A stretch of 33,848 nt of DNA from the NCBI RefSeq assembly GCF_017355985.1, contig NZ_JAFIQU010000019.1, positions 1 to 33,848 of the forward strand, read 5' to 3'. The notes beneath the pieces were generated by a model. It made no database searches, had not been told where the DNA came from, and saw only the letters and a list, made by a program, of their open reading frames with translations. This document shows positions 19,092 to 25,527 of the stretch, in pieces (positions within the stretch are counted from its first letter, which is position 1; every line of letters starts with the position of its first letter). The DNA comes from Arenibaculum pallidiluteum (GTDB taxonomy: Bacteria > Pseudomonadota > Alphaproteobacteria > Azospirillales > Azospirillaceae). Made by a program: the position numbers and the translations under genes.

Positions 19092-20114
19092 ATGAAGGTC
19101 TCTGCGAAGTCTCTCGCGAGGCTTCTGCGCCCCGGCCTGACGGTGACGGGCTCGATCGCCCTGTCGCGGCAGGTGATGGTGGCAGGCCTCGCACTGGCCG
19201 GCAGCGCCGCCGTCGCCCTGCCGGCGCTGTCGGGCACCTATGCGAACATGGTGGTCTTCGGAAGCAGCTTCTCGGATATCGGGAACCTCGCGGCCTTCAT
19301 GGGCGGCACGCTGACGCCCTCGGAAGCCAATGCGTCGAGCAGCGGCCCCGTCTCGGCCGAGTACCTGACGGCCGCGCTGGGCGCGGGCACCGCGTCGACG
19401 ACCCCGTCCCTGCCGGAGGGCAGCTACGCGACGCCGATGGCCGCGACGGCCCAGCCGTCCCCGGCTCCCTCCAGCGGCAGCACGTCCTCGATCACCTATG
19501 CAGCGTATCCCGCCGCTCCGGCGATCACGGACGCCAACGCGCTCTACGCAATCTGGGCCTCCGCCGCCGAGACAGGCGGGACGCCGGCTCCGATGGAACG
19601 CCGGGCGGCGATGCAGACCGCGGGCCACGCCGTCGAGGATGCGGTCCAACAGCTGGGAAGCGAGCCGTCCTTCGCGCCGGACGTTCCCCGTTCCCTCGCG
19701 CTTCCGACGCCTGACCCCGAAGCGGCCCTGGACTGCGAGATCGAGAAGGCACGTGCGATCGAGGAAGGGACGGATCCGGCGGCGGCCTGCGCCGAGCCGA
19801 AGGACGTCGCCGAGGAGATCCCCGGCGAGGCGGGAGCCGAGCCGAACGTGATCGACACGGACAAGATCGTGAAGGAGGTCATCGCCGCGGACCGGCCCGC
19901 CGCGCCGCCGCCATCCACCGGCGAACAGGGCACGCCCCAGACCGTCCCCGAGCAGATCGCGGAGTTGCCGGCCGCCGGAGGCCAGCCGGGCGCCGCGCCG
20001 GCCATCCCCGAGACGGAGACCTCGGGCAGCACTCCGGTTCCCGAGCCCGCGACGCTCGCCCTGCTCGGCTTCGGCCTGGCCGGCGTCGCCGCGGTGCGCC
20101 GGCGCCGCGCCTGA
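19092..20114 (+). CDS. PEP-CTERM sorted protein with a degenerate GDSL-hydrolase-like domain
   Basis: A 340-residue exported protein. It has a signal segment (about 28-50, hydrophobic, after a basic start), a region resembling GDSL/SGNH lipases (about 52-190), a long acidic Pro/Ala-rich stretch and a C-terminal PEP-CTERM signal at 316-340 (VPEP, hydrophobic helix, RRRR). The last is the tag cut by exosortase in the EPS-linked sorting system; no exosortase is in the window. The GDSL relationship shows in VVFGSSFSDIGNLAAFMGG (55-71, versus FGDSLSDxGN), GPVSAEYL (85-92) and DANALYAIWASAAETG (147-162, versus DPNALYVIWAGANDY). The Ser of GDS remains at 59, but GxND has become SxAE and no DxxH block is seen, so it is probably not an active hydrolase. 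Strong GAGGAGAG ribosome site; monocistronic between promoter and terminator. Confidence 0.85.
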   Translation: MKVSAKSLARLLRPGLTVTGSIALSRQVMVAGLALAGSAAVALPALSGTYANMVVFGSSFSDIGNLAAFMGGTLTPSEANASSSGPVSAEYLTAALGAGTASTTPSLPEGSYATPMAATAQPSPAPSSGSTSSITYAAYPAAPAITDANALYAIWASAAETGGTPAPMERRAAMQTAGHAVEDAVQQLGSEPSFAPDVPRSLALPTPDPEAALDCEIEKARAIEEGTDPAAACAEPKDVAEEIPGEAGAEPNVIDTDKIVKEVIAADRPAAPPPSTGEQGTPQTVPEQIAELPAAGGQPGAAPAIPETETSGSTPVPEPATLALLGFGLAGVAAVRRRRA

Positions 20115-20150
20115 GGACTGAAGCGACACGAACGGACAGCGACCATGGCA

Positions 20151-20180
20151 GGCCGGCGCCACGCGGCGCCGGCCTTTTCT
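20151..20180 (+). terminator. Rho-independent terminator of the PEP-CTERM gene
   Basis: The arms GGCCGGCGCC (20151-20160) and GGCGCCGGCC (20165-20174) form a perfect 10-bp stem around ACGC, followed directly by TTTTCT. It lies 37 bases after the stop codon. Confidence 0.92.
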
Positions 20181-20292
20181 CCTTGGGCGAGATCCCGAGG
20201 GCGAGGCTGGCGCGGAACCCGTCCCATCGGCCAATTGGCAGGGCCTGGAACCGGTGGAATCCTTCCCCGGCAATGACAAAGGGGAGGACACC

Positions 20293-20598
20293 ATGATTCT
20301 CGTCAGCGTTCTCTATCCGAACACGCCGGGCTCGCGGTTCGACCACGACTATTATGTCCGCACGCACATCCCGCTGGTGCGCGAGCGCTTCGGCCCCTTC
20401 GGCCTCGAGGACGTGCAGATCCTGAAGGGCGTCGGGACGGATGGAGGCCCGCCCTTCCAGGTCATCGCCCTGCTCCGCTTCCAGTCATTGGATGGGCTGC
20501 AGAAGGCCCTGGCAGCGCATGGTGACGAGGTCGTCGGCGACGTCGCGAACTTCACCGACGTGCAGCCCCAGATCCAGCCCAACGAGCCATTCGGCTGA
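20293..20598 (+). CDS. EthD family protein
   Basis: A 101-residue protein of the EthD family, a dimeric ferredoxin-like alpha/beta barrel fold. Family features are VLYPNTPGSRFDHDYYVRTHIPLV at the start, the GGPPFQVIALLRFQSLDGLQKAL core and a C-terminal FTDVQPQIQ. EthD itself is needed for ETBE breakdown with a P450 system; most relatives have unknown roles. The ATG at 20293 has GGGGAGG 6 bases before it, and an upstream open frame is rejected because the family starts at MILVSVLYP. It stands alone between the PEP-CTERM terminator and a two-way terminator shared with the tRNA gene. Confidence 0.88.
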   Translation: MILVSVLYPNTPGSRFDHDYYVRTHIPLVRERFGPFGLEDVQILKGVGTDGGPPFQVIALLRFQSLDGLQKALAAHGDEVVGDVANFTDVQPQIQPNEPFG

Positions 20599-20629
20599 AC
20601 ACGCCGCGGCGCCACCGGCGCCGGAACGG

Positions 20630-20665
20630 AAAAGGGCGCCGTTCCCGCAGGATCGGCGCCCTTTT
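20630..20665. terminator. Bidirectional rho-independent terminator (EthD gene / tRNA-Leu)
   Basis: AAAAGGGCGCC (20630-20640) and GGCGCCCTTTT (20655-20665) are perfect complements; G20641 and C20654 extend the stem to 12 bp. The flanking A run on one side and T run on the other make it usable on both strands. It ends the plus-strand EthD transcript and the minus-strand tRNA transcript, which starts processing 4 bases away. Confidence 0.92.
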
Positions 20666-20668
20666 CGA

Positions 20669-20755
20669 TGGTGCGGTCGAGAAGACTCGAACTTCCACGG
20701 CCTCTCGGCCACAGCGACCTCAACGCTGCGCGTCTACCAGTTCCGCCACGACCGC
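20669..20755 (-). tRNA. tRNA-Leu (anticodon GAG)
   Basis: An 87-base class II tRNA including an encoded CCA end. The acceptor arms GCGGTCG and CGACCGC pair over 7 bp. The anticodon stem CAGCG/CGCTG encloses loop TTGAGGT with anticodon GAG at 20719-20721 (reads CUC and CUU). The long variable arm (TGGCCGAGAGGCCGT) and the T arm with loop TTCGAGT are standard for leucine tRNA. It is divergent from lipB, with about 125 bp between them. Confidence 0.97.
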
Positions 20756-20880
20756 ATCCTGGCGAACCGCTCGGCGGACCGGAAGGCCCTTGCGCCGTGC
20801 GTTGGCGGGGTATAGCGAATCCCCTCCGCCCGATCAAGGGCGGAATGCCCCGCCAGGGGGCGACCTTCAACCGAGGTCCG

Positions 20881-21561
20881 ATGACTGAGATCGCGTGGCG
20901 GATCACCGACGGGACCGTCCCCTATCCCGAGGCGCTGGCCGAGATGGACGCGCTGGTCGCGGGGATACGCGCCGGCACCGCGCCCGAGACCGTCTGGCTG
21001 CTGGAGCACCCGCCACTCTATACGGCCGGCACTTCGGCACGCCCCGGCGACCTCCTGACCCCAGACCGCTTCCCTGTCTACGACGCCGGGCGCGGCGGCC
21101 AATACACCTATCACGGGCCCGGCCAGCGGGTGGCCTATGTGATGCTGGACCTCAAGCGCCGGCAACCCGACATCCGCGCCTTCGTCCGCGGTCTCGAGGA
21201 ATGGCTGATCCGCACGCTCGCGCGGTTCAACGTGCGCGGCGAGCGGCGCGAGGGCCGCGTCGGAATCTGGGTCGACGGCGCGGCCTATGGCCGCCCCGGC
21301 TGCGAGGACAAGATCGCCGCGATCGGCGTGCGCGTGCGGCATTGGGTGACATTCCACGGCGTGTCGCTGAACGTCGATCCGGACCTGTCGCATTTTGCGG
21401 GGATCGTCCCGTGCGGCATCAGCGAGCACGGCGTCACCAGCCTGCATGCGCTCGGGCAGCACGTCGCAATGCACGAGGTGGACATGGCCCTGCGGGCCGC
21501 CTGGGGCGATGTCTTCGAGGCCGCGGCGCAGCCATTGGCCCTGGCGCGCGCCGCCGGCTGA
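20881..21561 (+). CDS. lipB: Octanoyl-[acyl-carrier-protein]:protein N-octanoyltransferase
   Basis: A 226-residue enzyme that moves the octanoyl group from ACP to lipoyl domains, the first step of lipoate making. Motifs are [26 protein letters not shown] (substrate pocket), the catalytic Lys144 in [12 protein letters not shown] and the catalytic Cys178 in [14 protein letters not shown]. Length is normal. ATG 20881 has GAGG 4-5 bases upstream; the longer open frame overlaps the tRNA and is rejected. The gene stands alone, divergent from tRNA-Leu and convergent with the coiled-coil pair. It serves, among others, the dehydrogenase complexes that use lipoyl arms. Confidence 0.96.
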   Translation: MTEIAWRITDGTVPYPEALAEMDALVAGIRAGTAPETVWLLEHPPLYTAGTSARPGDLLTPDRFPVYDAGRGGQYTYHGPGQRVAYVMLDLKRRQPDIRAFVRGLEEWLIRTLARFNVRGERREGRVGIWVDGAAYGRPGCEDKIAAIGVRVRHWVTFHGVSLNVDPDLSHFAGIVPCGISEHGVTSLHALGQHVAMHEVDMALRAAWGDVFEAAAQPLALARAAG

Positions 21562-21588
21562 GCGCGGCAGGGCGGCGGGAGCCCGCCT

Positions 21589-22101
21589 TCAGAAGCTCGC
21601 CGGCTTTACCTGGGTCACGCGGTATCCGAGAACGCCGGGAAAGCGCATATCCGCACGCTGCTTGGCGATCTTCTCGCTTTCCGCGACGAGCGCATAGCGG
21701 CGGCCGGTGGACCAGCTCCGCGCGAAGGCGTCGACTTGGTGCCGGGTCAAGCCCTCGTGCGCGACGCCGATCTCCCAGATGCGGCGGCTGCGCGCGGTGT
21801 TGCGATCGGCGACGTAGACCTTCTCGCGCGGCGCGGCGAGCAGGCGCTCCAGCGCGGCCGCCAGATCCTCGGCCTCGCGCGTCATGGAGGTTGCCTCCTC
21901 CTGGTACCGGTTCGCCGTCTCCTCGGCGTTCCTGGTCGAGAGCACCAGGTCCTCGGAGCGGCGGGCGACGAAGGCGCGGGCGGTCTCGATCTCGCGTAGC
22001 GCCCTCCGCAGCTCGGCCGAGCCGCTGTCGGCGCGCACCAGCACCTGGTGCGACGCGACGATGAACCCGACGATCACGATGACCAGCGCCACGGCGATCA
22101 A
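21589..22101 (-). CDS. Membrane-anchored coiled-coil protein of unknown function (second of a pair)
   Basis: A 170-residue protein with one N-terminal membrane helix (about residues 2-17, IAVALVIVIVGFIVAS). A heptad-like coiled coil follows (about 28-90, LRRALREIETARAFVARRSEDLVLSTRN). The compact C-terminal domain (about 93-170) contains RRIWEIGVAHEGLTRHQVDAFARSW and ends MRFPGVLGYRVTQV. Only the N-terminal anchor is hydrophobic. The start is TTG at 22101, overlapping the TGA of the upstream gene as TTGA, with GGAGGAGG 7 bases before it. The partner gene upstream encodes the same layout, so the two probably form a membrane-bound hetero-oligomer. No known family recognised. Confidence 0.72.
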   Translation of the reverse strand: MIAVALVIVIVGFIVASHQVLVRADSGSAELRRALREIETARAFVARRSEDLVLSTRNAEETANRYQEEATSMTREAEDLAAALERLLAAPREKVYVADRNTARSRRIWEIGVAHEGLTRHQVDAFARSWSTGRRYALVAESEKIAKQRADMRFPGVLGYRVTQVKPASF

Positions 22102-22655
22102 GAGACGACCTCCTCCGCGGCGCGCGCGACCTCTGCGCCCCTCATGGCGCCCCGGGCGACGCCCGTGCTCGGCGGGAAGGCCTTGCCGAGCAGTTCGGCC
22201 GCCGCCTCGGCGGACGGTGCCCAGACCTCCGCCACATTCCGCCGCCGCCAGATCTCGGGGCTGAAGGGGCAGTCGTCCGGGCGGTCCTCCAGAAAGGTCC
22301 TGTCGATGCCGAGCTCGAAGCGGAACAGGCGGTCGCGGGGCGATGGCTCGCTCAGCTCGTGCACGAACTCGATCCGGTCCTGCTTGGCCGCAGCCATCCT
22401 GCGCTTCAGGTCCTCCAGCCGCTCATGGGCGCGCTGGCGCTGGAGCCGGCGCTCGGCGACCATGCGGTTCTTCTCGTCGAGCGTCTCCTTGAGCCCGCCG
22501 AGCGCGGCCGCCTCCTCGCTCCGGCGCTCGCTGGCGGCGTCGACCGCGCGGCGCATCATGGCCGCGCGCACCAGGCCGTAGGCAACCACCGCGACGAACC
22601 CGCCCGTGCTGAGCAGGCTCATGACGATCAGCGGTAGCGTGAAGGCATTGCCCAA
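22098..22655 (-). CDS. Membrane-anchored coiled-coil protein of unknown function (first of a pair)
   Basis: A 185-residue protein with an N-terminal membrane helix (about 6-31), a strongly charged coiled coil (about 35-95, EEAAALGGLKETLDEKNRMVAERRLQRQRAHERLEDLKRR in pattern) and a C-terminal domain with FRFELGIDRTFLEDRPDDCPF and VAEVWAPSAEAAAELL. The start appears to be TTG at 22655, with GGGAAG upstream; an in-frame ATG at 22622 would cut into the membrane helix and lacks a ribosome site. It overlaps the next gene by 4 bases (TTGA). The shared architecture of the two products suggests an old duplication or a heteromeric assembly. Function is unknown. Confidence 0.7.
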   Translation of the reverse strand: MGNAFTLPLIVMSLLSTGGFVAVVAYGLVRAAMMRRAVDAASERRSEEAAALGGLKETLDEKNRMVAERRLQRQRAHERLEDLKRRMAAAKQDRIEFVHELSEPSPRDRLFRFELGIDRTFLEDRPDDCPFSPEIWRRRNVAEVWAPSAEAAAELLGKAFPPSTGVARGAMRGAEVARAAEEVVS

Positions 22656-22702
22656 TGGACGGTCTTCCCGGTCGGCCTGACTGTCAGGAAATTATCGTAA
22701 AA

Positions 22703-22759
22703 GCCTCGCGACGGCAATCATCCCGCGACTCGTTGCGGGATCGCGGCGAATGACGAGGC
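22703..22759 (-). terminator. Nested hairpin downstream of acylphosphatase
   Basis: An inner stem ATCCCGC (22720-22726) with GCGGGAT (22735-22741) is enclosed by GCCTCG (22703-22708) and CGAGGC (22754-22759). It begins 4 bases after the acylphosphatase stop on the minus strand. A short T run follows on that strand, so it could be a terminator; it also lies upstream of the coiled-coil pair. Confidence 0.5.
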
Positions 22760-22763
22760 GCCG

Positions 22764-23042
22764 TCACGCCGTCGGGAGCTGGGCAAATCCCCCGGGTCCG
22801 GGATCGTCCGCGGGTTCCGCCACGACATCCATGACCCTGGCCGCCGGCGGTCCGGAGCGACAGGCCTCGACCAGGGCATCGACCTCGGCGGGGTCGCCCG
22901 CGACCACTGCCTCGACGCTGCCATCGCTGCGGTTCCTGACCCATCCGTCGAGGCCGCGCCCCGCCGCCTGCTCGACGGTCCATCCGCGGTACCAGACGCC
23001 CTGGACCCGCCCGGTGACGACGATCCTGACCGCCTTGCGCAT
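22764..23042 (-). CDS. acyP: Acylphosphatase
   Basis: A 92-residue enzyme hydrolysing acyl phosphates such as acetyl phosphate. Both catalytic residues are present: Arg19 in GRVQGVWYRGWTVEQA and Asn37 in GWVRNRSDGSVEAVV. The ferredoxin-like fold and length are standard. ATG 23042 is preceded by GGGAGGAG with 4-5 bases spacing; longer in-frame starts are rejected because they add unrelated sequence. It lies 11 bp after the stop of the 2TM-type gene on the same strand and probably shares its transcript. Confidence 0.94.
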   Translation of the reverse strand: MRKAVRIVVTGRVQGVWYRGWTVEQAAGRGLDGWVRNRSDGSVEAVVAGDPAEVDALVEACRSGPPAARVMDVVAEPADDPGPGGFAQLPTA

Positions 23043-23053
23043 GGCACTCCTCC

Positions 23054-23305
23054 CTACTGGCCCGAACGCCCGAAAAGCCCCATCGCGAAGGCCGCGTGGA
23101 TGGCCAGCGGCGCGCCCCATCCGACCATCGGGAACAGGAACCAGGGGTATTCCGGCGTCGTCAGCACATTGAGCGGTACCAGCAGGACCATGACGGCGAA
23201 ATAGACCAGCAGATGGGTGCCGAAGCCACGCAGGCGCCGCCGCTGGAAGTCACGTTCGCCATCCTGATCGACGTCCGGGCGGGGCTCATCGGTGGGACCG
23301 CTCAA
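23054..23305 (-). CDS. 2TM domain-like small membrane protein
   Basis: An 83-residue protein in the style of the 2TM domain family: a charged N-terminal part (ERDFQRRRLRGFGTH), then two hydrophobic helices, LLVYFAVMVLLVPLNVLT and WFLFPMVGWGAPLAIHAAFAMG, joined by TPEYP. TTG 23305 is preferred as start because it has GGGGGAAAAA directly before it; ATG 23344 in the same frame is possible but has a poor site. The family is common in bacteria, sometimes fused to histidine kinases, and has no fixed role. It is upstream of acylphosphatase, and about 100 bp separate it from a divergent small membrane protein. Confidence 0.72.
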   Translation of the reverse strand: MSGPTDEPRPDVDQDGERDFQRRRLRGFGTHLLVYFAVMVLLVPLNVLTTPEYPWFLFPMVGWGAPLAIHAAFAMGLFGRSGQ

Positions 23306-23406
23306 TTTTTCCCCCTTCCCTTCCGGCGCAATCCATCGGAGCATTCCCCGGGGCCCGCATGGCGACGGATCATCGGATCGTATGCCGGGCCCTTCCAGGA
23401 GGCGCA

Positions 23407-23616
23407 ATGTTCTTCATGCTCGCCGGCACCGTCGTCTGCATCGTCCTCTTCCAGGCTGCCGCGTCGCTCGGGCTCCATGATGCGCTGATGATGGCGCTGC
23501 CCCCGATCGTCCTTGCCACCGCGCTGCCGCTGGCGCTCCGCTTTGGGCAGATGACGCGCCGGGTTCCCGTCCGGGCCCGCCGGGTCAATCGTCCTCGAGC
23601 AGACCCGCGAGCTTGA
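23407..23616 (+). CDS. Small membrane protein of unknown function
   Basis: A 69-residue protein with two hydrophobic segments (about 3-20, FFMLAGTVVCIVLFQAAA, and 27-45, MMALPPIVLATALPLALRF) and an arginine-rich tail of about 20 residues. AGGAGG lies 5 bases before the ATG, so translation is well supported. Its last 32 bases overlap the end of the SCP2 gene on the other strand, an antisense overlap at the 3' ends. No family recognised. Confidence 0.62.
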   Translation: MFFMLAGTVVCIVLFQAAASLGLHDALMMALPPIVLATALPLALRFGQMTRRVPVRARRVNRPRADPRA

Positions 23617-23890
23617 GCGCCAGGCCCATCGATCCCTGCACCTTCAGCCGGCCGGTGGCGAAGGCCATCGTTGGGTTCAGCTGACCGCTGATCATTTTGT
23701 CGAAGTTCTCCAGGGTCATCCGGATCGTCGTGTCCGGAGTCCCTTCGCCGCGCGTCAGCGTGGCCGGCGTTCGCGTCGCGTCCAGGAAAAGGCTGCCCTG
23801 GTCGCCGAAATCGAACCGCGCCCTGGCACCAAACGTCCGGAAATGCGGCAGCCTTGGCTTCATCTTCGCTTCGAGCTGATCCAGCGTCAC
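23585..23890 (-). CDS. SCP2 sterol-binding domain protein
   Basis: A 101-residue protein made up almost entirely of an SCP2 (sterol carrier protein 2) domain, a fold with a hydrophobic tunnel for lipids or acyl-CoA. Typical features are RARFDFGDQGSLFLDAT, DTTIRMTLENFDKMISGQLNPTMAFATGRLKVQGSMGLALKLAGLL. In bacteria such single-domain proteins bind fatty acyl chains; the ligand here is unknown. The GTG at 23890 is preferred because GAGGGAGA lies about 6 bases before it; a TTG at 23905 is an alternative. A perfect 16-bp ACGT palindrome lies 25-40 bases upstream and probably controls it. Confidence 0.88.
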   Translation of the reverse strand: MTLDQLEAKMKPRLPHFRTFGARARFDFGDQGSLFLDATRTPATLTRGEGTPDTTIRMTLENFDKMISGQLNPTMAFATGRLKVQGSMGLALKLAGLLEDD

Positions 23891-23914
23891 CCTTGTCTCC
23901 CTCAAAAGTTTCCG

Positions 23915-23930
23915 CTTACGTAAACGTAAG
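23915..23930. promoter_or_regulatory. Perfect ACGT palindrome, probable operator of the SCP2 gene
   Basis: CTTACGTAAACGTAAG is made of CTTACGT and its exact complement around AA. It lies 24 bases upstream of the GTG start of the SCP2 gene. From memory it resembles the ACGT-type sites described for the MerR-family regulator LiuR of branched-chain amino acid and fatty acid breakdown. No such regulator gene is in the window, and no second copy was seen in front of the leucine genes. Confidence 0.6.
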
Positions 23931-23975
23931 CTCTAGCCCCGTCGTTCACGAGCCGCAAGAGCGGGACGCACGCTG

Positions 23976-24680
23976 CTAGAGGCCCGGGGCCAGCAGGTCG
24001 AGGAAGCGGCGCGCCGCCGCGATGTCCTGGCGAAGCGCGGCTCGGCGCCCGGCGGCCTCGGCGTCCTCGCCCCACTGCTCGATCTGGAAGGTCTCGTCGA
24101 GCTGCGAGGCCTCGTAAGTCTCCTCGGCCGTCAGCCGGCGCTCGAGCAGAGCCAGCCCCAGGACCAGCGATCCGCTGGCGGCGACCGCGGCCTGCAACCC
24201 CGAAAGAGTGAAGTCGTCCAGCGCCTCGACGGCACGGCGGAGCGCGCGGCAGGCGTCCGGCGACTGGGGCTTCGGCATCACGCCCGACCCGGGCACGAGC
24301 GGCGCGTCGTACTGCAGCGCCACCCAGTCGAGGATCGGCTGCCAGATCCTGCCCTGGCGCTCCACCAGGGTTCGCTGGTGGGGCTCCGCCCAATGGCAGA
24401 GGAGATCGGTCTCGGCGTATTTGGCGACGCCCGCCACGATATCGGCGCGCTGTGCCCGGACCCGATCGATCGCGGTGCTCGCGAGCTGCGTCATGGGCAT
24501 GGTCTCGGGCCTGATCTCGTCGGCCTGGGCATCCCATTCGGCGGCGATGGCCTCGGCCAGCGCCCGTGACCGCACGACCAGCGGCGCCCGCGCGGGCGTG
24601 CGCAGGGGGCGGCCATCCAGATGGATCTCGCAGCCCTCCGGCATCTCGGCGACGGAGACGTTCTTGTAGACGCGCTTCAT
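23976..24680 (-). CDS. ATP12 family F1-ATPase assembly chaperone
   Basis: A 234-residue protein of the ATP12 family, which in mitochondria binds the F1 alpha subunit before assembly and is widespread in alphaproteobacteria. Family stretches are GCEIHLDGRPLRTPARAPLVV near the N-terminus, EWDAQADEIRPETMPMTQLASTAIDR, YAETDLLCHWAE and LERRLTAEETYEASQLDETFQIEQWGEDAEAA near the C-terminus. Its ATG at 24680 overlaps the TGA of the HAD phosphatase gene as ATGA, so the two are translated together. That pairing of a HAD-type phosphatase with ATP12 is common in alphaproteobacteria. The ATP synthase genes themselves are not here. Confidence 0.94.
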   Translation of the reverse strand: MKRVYKNVSVAEMPEGCEIHLDGRPLRTPARAPLVVRSRALAEAIAAEWDAQADEIRPETMPMTQLASTAIDRVRAQRADIVAGVAKYAETDLLCHWAEPHQRTLVERQGRIWQPILDWVALQYDAPLVPGSGVMPKPQSPDACRALRRAVEALDDFTLSGLQAAVAASGSLVLGLALLERRLTAEETYEASQLDETFQIEQWGEDAEAAGRRAALRQDIAAARRFLDLLAPGL

Positions 24681-25372
24681 TCCTTCGATCCCAGATCCTC
24701 GGTCGCGGCCAGCACCGTCGCGATGGCGTCGGGCACCTCGGCCCAGTCGGCGCAGACGCGCTGCGCCCCCGCGGTCCAGAGCTCCGACGGTTCATGATAT
24801 CCCCAGGCGACGCCGACCGCGCCGACCCGGGCATTGCGTGCCATGTGCATGTCGTAAGTCGTGTCGCCGATTACCAGGGTGGCCCAGGGCTCGGCCCCGG
24901 TTTCGGCCATGGCGCGGTTGACCATATCGGGATGCGGCTTCCCTGGGCCCAGATCGGCGGTCTGCAGCGTCACGAAACGATGCAGGAGCCCGTGATGCTC
25001 GAGCGTCGCGAGAAGGCCCCGCCGCGACTTGCCCGTGGCGATTCCCATCAGGATCCCCGACGCCTCGACCCGGTCCAGCGCTTCGCGGAGGCCCGGGAAC
25101 AGCGGCTCCGGCAGGTCGCCGCGCTCGCGCCGCGCGCGGAAGGCGTCCTTGTAATGCAAGGCGATCCGCTCGTGCAGCGCCGCGTCGCCCAGTGGCAGGA
25201 GCTGCGCGGCCGCCTCCACCAGCGGCAGACCGACCAGGCGGCGCACCGCGGCGGGATCCGGATCGCCCAGCCCCTCAGCCCTCCAGGCGTCGGTCATCGA
25301 TGCGACGATGGCGTGCTGGCTGTCGACCAGGGTACCATCGCAGTCGAAGAGCGCAAGGCGCAGATCCGTCAT
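24677..25372 (-). CDS. HAD-superfamily phosphatase (phosphoglycolate phosphatase-like)
   Basis: A 231-residue HAD hydrolase. All four motifs are visible: LFDCDGTLVDS (nucleophile and acid Asp), IATGKSR (motif II Thr), GKPHPDM (Lys) and VIGDTTYDMHMARNA (metal-binding Asp pair). An alpha-helical cap lies between about 17 and 85. The sequence is close to Gph/phosphoglycolate phosphatases, but HAD substrates cannot be read from sequence. ATG 25372 has GGGGGA 5 bases before it; longer open frames upstream lack HAD sequence. It overlaps the ATP12 gene by 4 bases. Confidence 0.92.
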   Translation of the reverse strand: MTDLRLALFDCDGTLVDSQHAIVASMTDAWRAEGLGDPDPAAVRRLVGLPLVEAAAQLLPLGDAALHERIALHYKDAFRARRERGDLPEPLFPGLREALDRVEASGILMGIATGKSRRGLLATLEHHGLLHRFVTLQTADLGPGKPHPDMVNRAMAETGAEPWATLVIGDTTYDMHMARNARVGAVGVAWGYHEPSELWTAGAQRVCADWAEVPDAIATVLAATEDLGSKE

Positions 25373-25527
25373 CCATTCCCCCGATGCGGCCGAAGAACCG
25401 GCAAGCAGCGAGTATGGGCAAGCGGACGCGAAAGCAAGTCTCTCCGGCACCGGTATGCCATTCCCGGTCCGGTGGGCTCGGGCGCGGATTACCGCCTTCG
25501 TACGCTGTCCCCGACGGGCGGAGGCCG

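Noticed and set aside
23902..24834. A 310-codon minus-strand open frame overlapping the ATP12 gene
   Set aside because: Arginine- and alanine-rich shadow translation; the ATP12 frame has full family similarity and coupling to the HAD gene.
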